Of a DNA stretch of 10,202 nt, positions 6,216 through 10,202 are shown one piece after another; the stretch's first letter is position 1; each line of letters opens with the position of its first letter. Made by a program: the position numbers and the translations under genes. This DNA is from Bifidobacterium breve (GTDB taxonomy: Bacteria; Actinomycetota; Acidimicrobiia; Acidimicrobiales; Ilumatobacteraceae): the NCBI GenBank assembly GCA_945869715.1, contig CAMBPP010000044.1:1-10202 (forward strand), given 5' to 3'. The notes below the pieces were generated by a model. That model saw nothing but the letters and a program-made list of their open reading frames with translations, was not told the DNA's origin and searched no databases.

Positions 6216-6794
6216 TTATTTCTGCAAGATCACTTCGTCGCTGAGTGGGTTAAAAGTGCGACTGAGTTCTGCAACCGTTGTGAGGAAATAGTTGCGCACT
6301 TTGCCGTTTACTTCAGCAAGTTCCATTGTTGGTGCTGTTGCGCCACGCACTTGTGTGTCGGGAGTTTCGTAATAACGAAAACGGCCAGTGGGACCAAGTT
6401 CGCCAGCAGTAATAAGTGACCAGCCCAGTTGTGCCACTTGTTGTTCGGCAGTGTTCATGTCGTCGGGCCAATATGCAATGTGATGCAAGCCGCCTTGACC
6501 ATTCGTTGCTTCTAGAAATTCGTTATAGGTAGATGGCGTGTCGTTGTGTTGTTCAATAATTTCTATTTGCATTGTGCCCATGTGCGCGAGTGCAAAAGAA
6601 AACTCAAGCGTGCCGGCTGTGCCCCGATGACTGAAATTGCTAATAGTGGGGCGTTCCACAACGCGCCATGGGCCAACACCAAGTGAATGTGCCCAGTGCG
6701 AAATGTGTTGATGAAATGTTCCGCGTGGCACTACATAGGCAACCTGGCGTGCTTCGCCGAAGAGTTGTAAGGCCGTTATGGGTTCGGTTGTCAC
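6216..6794 (-). CDS. VOC superfamily (glyoxalase / methylmalonyl-CoA epimerase-like) protein
   Basis: A 192-residue protein with the paired beta-alpha-beta-beta-beta pattern of the vicinal oxygen chelate fold, closest by eye to the Glyoxalase_4 / epimerase-like branch. The first module starts at about residue 15 (RQVAYVV), with the acidic strand MQIEIIEQ near 75-82. The second module starts with GLHHIAYW (102-109) and ends with TMELAEV (156-162). H104 or H105, E158 and an acidic residue of QIEIIE are likely metal ligands. The usual first ligand His appears replaced by Q17. The start is GTG at 6794, because it overlaps the TGA of the flavoprotein gene as GTGA, typical translational coupling; the frame remains open 13 codons further upstream but that part lies inside the neighbour gene. 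The reaction cannot be named: epimerase, ring-cleaving dioxygenase or binding protein are all possible. Confidence 0.85.
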   Translation of the reverse strand: MTTEPITALQLFGEARQVAYVVPRGTFHQHISHWAHSLGVGPWRVVERPTISNFSHRGTAGTLEFSFALAHMGTMQIEIIEQHNDTPSTYNEFLEATNGQGGLHHIAYWPDDMNTAEQQVAQLGWSLITAGELGPTGRFRYYETPDTQVRGATAPTMELAEVNGKVRNYFLTTVAELSRTFNPLSDEVILQK

Positions 6795-8023
6795 GATGCG
6801 AGTCCTGCATAGTGCTCGAGCGCTGCTTCCCACGAGGTGTGAACTTCAAGCAACTTGCGTGATGGCATCACTACTTTTGGCATTGATACACCAAGCACGC
6901 CAACAAGGCGGCCTGCGCGCATATACGCAGCGGCAAATTTTCCTTCATCAACGCTGCCAGCCACCACACGAACTTCTTCTGCATCGGTCGAACGACCCAG
7001 AAACTGAATACGCGAAGTAAATTGATCGCTCCAGAAAAAAGGAACCGCGCTATACGGCACAAGTGGTGTATTGTTGATGTGCGCCAATGCATTACGTGCT
7101 GCGTGTGCGCCTTGTTCGGCGGCAGTAGTCCAGTGCTCTACACGCATTGTGGGTTCAAGGTCGCTATACAAACCATTTACCCAACGCGCTACATCGCCTG
7201 CAGCAAATACGCCTGACGCTGCTTGTAAATGTGCATCGCACACCACGCCGTCGTTCACGGTCAGGCCGCTTCCTTCAAGCCACTGCGCCGCAGGCGCAAC
7301 ACCAATACCCACCAGCACTACGTCGGCTGCTACCACGCTCTCGCCGGTGCCATCGGAAATACGCACGCCAGTAACGCTGCCTGCATGTGTTTCAATGCCT
7401 TGCACGCGAACATTGCAACGAATAGCTACGCCCTGCGTTGCATGAATTGCTGTTGCAGCTATACCCATCTTTTCACCGAGCCCGCGAATGAGTGGCGCGG
7501 GTAAACCTTCAAGAACCGTGACAGTGCAACCACGTGCAACTGCGGTTGCTGCTGCTTCTAACCCAATAAAACCAGCGCCAATGACCACCAGTTTTTTGCC
7601 AGGTTGAAGTTCTTCACGTAGAGCTTGTGCGTCGTGCAGGGTCCGTAACTGATGGATGCCCTGTGCTCGTGGTTGTTGTGGTAACTCGCGCGCAACACCG
7701 CCTGTTGCAATAATGCAGGCGTCGTAGTACAGCACTGATGACGTATTTAAAGTGAGTTCGCGAGCAGCAATGTTGACTGCAGTGGCCTGTGTGCTGTTTA
7801 ACCACTGGGCATTGAGCGCATCAATATCACTGGGTTTTCGCAATTGAATGCGATCCACTTCCCATTCACCACTCAAGAATTTTTTCGATAATGGCGGTCG
7901 GTCATATGGTGCTGTATCTTCAGCGTTCACCACAGTGATATCGCCGTTGTAGCCATCGGTGCGCAGTGTTTCCACTGCTCGCAAACCCGCCAATGAACCA
8001 CCCACCACCACAACATGTGCCAC
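6791..8023 (-). CDS. FAD-dependent ferredoxin/rubredoxin reductase-like oxidoreductase
   Basis: A 410-residue flavoprotein of the BphA4/putidaredoxin reductase type, which moves electrons from NAD(P)H through FAD to a ferredoxin or rubredoxin that feeds an oxygenase or P450. Visible motifs: FAD-binding VVVVGGSLAG (4-13), the family segment PYDRPPLSKKFL (39-50), ATGG (106-109), the second dinucleotide fold VVIGAGFIG (146-154) for NAD(P)H, the second FAD motif FAAGDVARW (273-281), RVEHW (294-298) and the C-terminal domain segment VPFFWSDQF (327-335). The start is GTG at 8023; a TAGAGT hexamer ends exactly six bases before it, indicating a leaderless transcript. It heads the minus-strand operon and overlaps the VOC gene by four bases. 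No ferredoxin or oxygenase is in the window, so its partner must be elsewhere. Confidence 0.93.
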   Translation of the reverse strand: MAHVVVVGGSLAGLRAVETLRTDGYNGDITVVNAEDTAPYDRPPLSKKFLSGEWEVDRIQLRKPSDIDALNAQWLNSTQATAVNIAARELTLNTSSVLYYDACIIATGGVARELPQQPRAQGIHQLRTLHDAQALREELQPGKKLVVIGAGFIGLEAAATAVARGCTVTVLEGLPAPLIRGLGEKMGIAATAIHATQGVAIRCNVRVQGIETHAGSVTGVRISDGTGESVVAADVVLVGIGVAPAAQWLEGSGLTVNDGVVCDAHLQAASGVFAAGDVARWVNGLYSDLEPTMRVEHWTTAAEQGAHAARNALAHINNTPLVPYSAVPFFWSDQFTSRIQFLGRSTDAEEVRVVAGSVDEGKFAAAYMRAGRLVGVLGVSMPKVVMPSRKLLEVHTSWEAALEHYAGLAS

Positions 8024-8029
8024 GTCTCA

Positions 8030-8035
8030 ACTCTA
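8030..8035 (-). promoter_or_regulatory. -10 box of the flavoprotein operon (TAGAGT)
   Basis: On the minus strand TAGAGT fits TANNNT and leaves six bases to the GTG at 8023, so the predicted first transcribed base is the G of the start codon. There is no room for a Shine-Dalgarno. No good -35 box is visible. Confidence 0.55.
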
Positions 8036-8074
8036 GAACCTTTCGTGCTGTGGACGGTTCTTGTGCTGTTGACG

Positions 8075-8080
8075 TAAGGT
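8075..8080 (+). promoter_or_regulatory. -10 box of tetR (TAAGGT)
   Basis: TAAGGT fits TANNNT and leaves six bases to the GTG at 8087, again placing +1 on the start codon. It mirrors the box of the divergent gene. No good -35 box is seen; TTGACG at 8069 overlaps the position too closely to serve. Confidence 0.55.
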
Positions 8081-8086
8081 GTCACA

Positions 8087-8731
8087 GTGAGTGTCAGCCA
8101 AGAATCGCTTAAAGCCATGCCCGATGCAGCGCAGGCAATTTTGAAAGCGGCGAAAGACATCATCACTGAATCTGGCGAAAATGCGTTACGCGTTACCGAA
8201 GTAGCTGAACGTGCCGGTGTTGCCGTGGGTTTGCTCTATCACTACTTCAAAGATCGCAAAGCTCTCATTACCGCCGTGCGCGAATTTCAATTTCTTGCGC
8301 GTATCTCTGCTGACTCGGTGATACTCGACGGAATCGTTGTGCAGGCCAGGGGCGAAAATGTAATGCGTACCATCATTGGTGACTTTTCTGACCCATATCA
8401 TCCTGAGCGCACTGAGTACCGCCTCGACCGCATTGAGGCACTCGTTGCTGCCCGTCATGACCCCGAGTTAAAAGAACGCCTCACCGCTGCTCAAGAAGAG
8501 CTGGCAAGCAACATTGTGGCCACCATTCGCAAAGCAAAAACAGCAGGCCTTCTCGATGAATCAATTGATGAAAAAGCATTGTCTTTTTTGCTTGAGGTAC
8601 TTCCCCTCGGTCTCGTGCTCACCAATGTGTATGGAAAATATGCCCCAGAGCAAAAAGATTGGGAAGCGCTGCTATCACGGCTGTTGCGTAGTCTTACGCC
8701 TAGCCCAACTACGCCTGCAGCCGAGAAATAA
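8087..8731 (+). CDS. TetR/AcrR family transcriptional regulator
   Basis: A 214-residue one-domain repressor of typical TetR size. The N-terminal DNA-binding region shows the family pattern: a first helix around AAQAILKAAKDIITESG (14-30), then the helix-turn-helix at about 35-57 (VTEVAERAGVAVGLLYHYFKDRKAL), with the diagnostic YHYFKDRKAL. The remaining all-helical part (about 60-205) binds an unknown ligand and forms the dimer. The start is GTG at 8087, placed six bases after a TAAGGT -10 box with no Shine-Dalgarno. Divergent orientation and the dyad in the shared 63-bp region suggest it represses itself and the flavoprotein-VOC-marR-thiolase operon. Its 3' end overlaps the end of the convergent CxxC gene by 23 bases. 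The family is certain, the ligand unknown. Confidence 0.93.
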   Translation: MSVSQESLKAMPDAAQAILKAAKDIITESGENALRVTEVAERAGVAVGLLYHYFKDRKALITAVREFQFLARISADSVILDGIVVQARGENVMRTIIGDFSDPYHPERTEYRLDRIEALVAARHDPELKERLTAAQEELASNIVATIRKAKTAGLLDESIDEKALSFLLEVLPLGLVLTNVYGKYAPEQKDWEALLSRLLRSLTPSPTTPAAEK

Positions 8732-9047
8732 GCTGGGCCGGGCTGCCGGCACACCCTTCTAAATCACTTGCGGTGAGCACGCATTGCCAGGCTCCCTCAA
8801 CTTCAACAATGAGTGCAGGCAAAACCCCAGCAGCGGCAAGTTGATCACTTGTCGCTTCATTGCGATGCAGCAACTCAATTTCAATTGCGGCTTCAGCACA
8901 TGCGGCGAAGAAATCTTTACGTGGTCGCACTTTGCCATGCGTGATATCGCATAGCGAACACGACGTTGTTCCGCGCAACTTGCCCACCACGTAACGCAAT
9001 TCTCCAAGAATTGTGCCGTCGGCGTTATAAATGCCTACGTAACGCAT
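8709..9047 (-). CDS. Conserved-looking 112-residue protein with CxxC motif, function unknown
   Basis: I recall this pattern as an uncharacterised bacterial family but cannot name a function. The 112-residue product begins MRYVGIYNADG, then GELRYVVGKLRG (15-26) and the motif TTSCSLCDITHG (28-38) holding C30 and C33 and a His at 37. Further features are RKDFF (43-47), ELLHRNEA (58-65) and a possible final beta strand ALIVEVEG (78-85). No signal peptide or membrane helix is seen, so it is cytoplasmic. The CxxC could be redox-active or bind metal; this is inference. The ATG at 9047 lies five bases after the purU stop without a Shine-Dalgarno, so co-expression with purU is likely. Its stop at 8709-8711 lies inside the 3' end of the convergent tetR gene. 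Additional cysteines are C50, C89 and C99. Confidence 0.8.
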   Translation of the reverse strand: MRYVGIYNADGTILGELRYVVGKLRGTTSCSLCDITHGKVRPRKDFFAACAEAAIEIELLHRNEATSDQLAAAGVLPALIVEVEGAWQCVLTASDLEGCAGSPAQLISRLQA

Positions 9048-9052
9048 GGCGT

Positions 9053-9904
9053 TTAGTTAAACACAACCGAACGGTTGCCCCAAATGAGCACGCGGTGTTC
9101 AACATGCGCACGCACGGCGCGTGCCAAAACCACTGTTTCTAAATCGCGGCCACGGCGTGTGAGTTCGGCAACATCGTCACGGTGCGTAACACGCGTAACG
9201 TCTTGTTCCAAAATGGGGCCTTCGTCAAGATCGTCGGTTACATAGTGCGCAGTAGCGCCAATAATTTTCACACCACGGTCGTGCGCTTGGCGATATGGGT
9301 TTGCGCCAATAAAAGCTGGCAAGAAGGAATGATGAATGTTGATCATCTTGCCCTTCCACTGCTGGGCAAACCATGGTGGCAACACCAACATGTAACGCGC
9401 CAAGACCACAAGTTCTACATTGAGTGATGTGAGCAAATTGCTCACTGTTTGCTCTTGTTCGGCGCGTTTTCCTTCTTCAACAGGAATGTGTTCGTAGCGG
9501 TACCCGAAAGCTTCAACAAGTTCACGGCTGTCGTTGTGGTTGGAGATAACTGCGGCAACATCGAGGCCAAGGTCGCCGTAACGCGAACGCGTCAGCAGGT
9601 CCGACAAGCAGTGCACTGTTTTGGAGACCAAAATTGCAGTGCGTGGATTCCATGGCAAGGCACGCAAAGAAAAGTTCATACTGAACTTGGTGGCAATGGG
9701 CGTGAACGCTGCGCTCAGCTGATCGAGTGATTGTTCGCCAGAATGTGTGAACTCGACGCGCTGGAAAAAAACTCCGTCATGTGTGTCGGTGTGTTGTTCG
9801 GCGTGAACAATGTTTCCACCATTGTGGGCCACCCAGCTCGCAACATCGGCCACGATCCCCGACGTGTCGGGGCAGGAGATAAGAAGAACCGCGGTAGCAC
9901 TCAC
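9053..9904 (-). CDS. purU: Formyltetrahydrofolate deformylase PurU
   Basis: PurU hydrolyses 10-formyltetrahydrofolate to formate and tetrahydrofolate, balancing one-carbon pools and in some bacteria supplying formate for purine synthesis through PurT. The 283 residues hold an N-terminal ACT regulatory domain (about 5-80; LLISCPDTSGIVADVASWV, FFQRVEF) and a formyltransferase-like catalytic domain (about 88-283) with N189 and H191 in NIHHSFLPAF, H220 in ATAHYVTDDLDEGPI, and D227, matching the Asn-His-Asp set of glycinamide ribonucleotide transformylases. The start is GTG at 9904: it gives the usual seven-residue lead to the ACT strand, while the upstream in-frame ATG at 9934 lies inside the tRNA gene. 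The GTG comes two bases after the encoded CCA end of tRNA-Ala on the same strand, leaving no room for a Shine-Dalgarno. The CxxC gene follows five bases after the stop. Confidence 0.94.
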   Translation of the reverse strand: MSATAVLLISCPDTSGIVADVASWVAHNGGNIVHAEQHTDTHDGVFFQRVEFTHSGEQSLDQLSAAFTPIATKFSMNFSLRALPWNPRTAILVSKTVHCLSDLLTRSRYGDLGLDVAAVISNHNDSRELVEAFGYRYEHIPVEEGKRAEQEQTVSNLLTSLNVELVVLARYMLVLPPWFAQQWKGKMINIHHSFLPAFIGANPYRQAHDRGVKIIGATAHYVTDDLDEGPILEQDVTRVTHRDDVAELTRRGRDLETVVLARAVRAHVEHRVLIWGNRSVVFN

Positions 9905-9906
9905 AG

Positions 9907-9983
9907 TGGTGGAGACGATGGGAATCGAACCCACGACCCCCTGCTTGCAAAGCAGGTGCTCTAGCCAACTGAGCTACGTCCCC
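9907..9983 (-). tRNA. tRNA-Ala (anticodon TGC), CCA encoded
   Basis: The minus strand folds as a complete cloverleaf. The acceptor stem GGGGACG pairs with CGTCTCC (one G-T pair). The D arm begins GCTCAGTTGG. The anticodon stem CCTGC/GCAGG has loop TTTGCAA with anticodon TGC at 9949-9947. The T arm holds GTGGGTTCGATTCCCAT. The discriminator is A at 9910 and CCA is encoded at 9909-9907. Anticodon TGC reads alanine GCA, GCG and GCU codons. In M. tuberculosis a tRNA-Ala of this type lies near gyrA on the origin side of crgA, which fits this neighbourhood. purU follows two bases later. Confidence 0.97.
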
Positions 9984-9997
9984 GTAGGGCGAGGAAA

Positions 9998-10003
9998 ACT
10001 GTA
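9998..10003 (-). promoter_or_regulatory. Likely -10 box of the tRNA-Ala / purU transcript (TACAGT)
   Basis: On the minus strand TACAGT lies 14 bases before the mature 5' end of the tRNA and fits TANNNT. No clear -35 box is seen; the -35 region falls inside the second copy of the 54-bp repeat, so that element could influence this promoter. Confidence 0.45.
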
Positions 10004-10015
10004 TCGGGGAACTTC

Positions 10016-10069
10016 AGTTTTTCGGCGCGTCATGTCGCGAAAAACGGTACGTACGGCGCCGAGAACACT
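10016..10069 (+). repeat. 54-bp structured repeat, copy 2
   Basis: Ungapped match to 4081-4134, in the same orientation and 5.9 kb away. The stem is kept: TTTTCGGCG (10019-10027) faces CGCCGAGAA (10057-10065) over a 29-base loop, with the single arm change giving a U-G wobble if read as plus-strand RNA. It also carries an 8-base inverted pair GTTTTTCG (10017-10024) / CGAAAAAC (10038-10045) not shared with copy 1, and the palindrome GTACGTAC (10047-10054). It lies between the stop of the last gene and the tRNA-Ala promoter. Confidence 0.7.
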
Positions 10070-10091
10070 TAAGGGTGGGGGCACTTGGGGG

Positions 10092-10202
10092 TTAGATGAT
10101 GTTGAGGGCATCAAGGGTGGCGGCCGCGCCAGCCTGAGCCCCGCTGTCACCGCTCAGGGTCACGTGGTCGCTCCAATTCGCACGCTTGGTGGCCCAGGAA
10201 AC
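10092..10202 (-). CDS. C-terminal end of an unrecognised protein
   Basis: The minus strand is open from the window edge to a TAA at 10094-10092, giving 36 residues that begin VSWATKRANWSD and end TLDALNII. The frame has coherent GC-rich codon use similar to pbpA, and its stop is followed by a gene-free stretch, so it is probably the end of a real gene. The tail has a Gly/Ala-rich segment (SGDSGAQAGAAAT) before the last few residues. I cannot assign a family from this fragment. It is on the same strand as tRNA-Ala and purU, about 110 bases upstream of the tRNA. Confidence 0.55.
   Translation of the reverse strand, partial: VSWATKRANWSDHVTLSGDSGAQAGAAATLDALNII

Larger units (their letters stand above)
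8024..8086. promoter_or_regulatory. Divergent promoter and operator region between flavoprotein and tetR genes
   Basis: The 63-bp gap carries two outward -10 boxes, TAGAGT (minus, 8035-8030) and TAAGGT (plus, 8075-8080), each exactly six bases from a GTG start. Between them is an inverted pair AGAACC (8035-8040) / GGTTCT (8056-8061), flanked by ACGTC (8022-8026) / GACGT (8071-8075) about the same centre. An 11-base direct repeat with one mismatch (8045-8055, 8063-8073; GTGCTGTKGAC) has an 18-base period. This is the natural place for TetR to bind and control both genes. Confidence 0.6.

Noticed and set aside
6795..6833. Longer N-terminus for the VOC protein
   Set aside because: It would lie inside the flavoprotein gene; GTG 6794 gives a GTGA stop-start overlap and a normal domain start.
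9905..9934. ATG start for purU at 9934
   Set aside because: It lies within the tRNA-Ala gene and would add ten residues coded by the T arm and acceptor stem.
4081..10069. Genomic island bounded by attachment sites at the two 54-bp repeats
   Set aside because: There is no integrase or transposase, the repeat lies on the 5' side of the tRNA and not at its 3' end, and housekeeping purU and the tRNA sit inside the interval.
1..10202. CRISPR arrays, transposons, phage genes or toxin-antitoxin pairs
   Set aside because: No regularly spaced repeats, terminal inverted repeats with a transposase, or such protein families were seen.

Overview
The window looks like an actinobacterial chromosome, and the gene content and style fit the class Acidimicrobiia (an Ilumatobacter-like lineage). 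That class-level placement is an inference and was not checked by any search. The reasons are the actinobacterial division neighbourhood pbpA-pknB / trpG / crgA, a PASTA-domain Ser/Thr kinase, CrgA itself (a family found only in Actinobacteria), several GTG starts without Shine-Dalgarno sites that sit just after a TANNNT -10 hexamer, and a moderate GC content by eye.

Layout from left to right: the C-terminal 299 residues of a class B penicillin-binding protein (pbpA, 1-900, +) are followed by a complete PknB-type kinase with four PASTA repeats (942-2984, +). A glutamine amidotransferase (trpG/pabA, 2993-3583, -) converges on pknB. The small division membrane protein CrgA (3647-3988, +) diverges from trpG. 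A 284-bp gene-free stretch (3989-4272) follows. It holds two perfect DnaA boxes, one near-consensus box and one copy of a 54-bp structured repeat. Then comes a minus-strand run read right to left: ferredoxin reductase-like flavoprotein (8023-6791), VOC-fold protein (6794-6216), MarR regulator (6214-5777), FadA5-like thiolase (5722-4553) and a small membrane-anchored zinc-ribbon protein (4539-4273). A TetR regulator (8087-8731, +) diverges from the flavoprotein. Next are a 112-residue CxxC protein (9047-8709, -), formyltetrahydrofolate deformylase PurU (9904-9053, -) and tRNA-Ala(TGC) (9983-9907, -). The second copy of the 54-bp repeat lies at 10016-10069. The C-terminal 36 residues of an unrecognised protein (10202-10092, -) close the window.

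The left part is the peptidoglycan synthesis and division-control block: a transpeptidase, the kinase that senses wall fragments through PASTA repeats, and the divisome regulator CrgA. The five-gene minus-strand unit with its divergent TetR looks like a small regulated oxidative or catabolic operon: an electron-transfer flavoprotein, a possible epimerase or dioxygenase-fold enzyme, and a thiolase. No oxygenase or ferredoxin partner is visible. PurU and the CxxC protein form a short unit directly behind tRNA-Ala.

Read on the opposite strand, the order tRNA-Ala(TGC) ... crgA, trpG, pknB, pbpA matches the order and orientation around the Mycobacterium tuberculosis origin (recalled, not searched). 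The DnaA boxes therefore fall where an origin-proximal DnaA-binding region would be plausible, and the right side of the window probably leads towards gyrA/gyrB/dnaA. The features most worth a second look are the duplicated 54-bp element with a stem kept through a wobble pair, the DnaA-box cluster, purU starting two bases after an encoded tRNA CCA end, and the symmetric leaderless divergent promoter.
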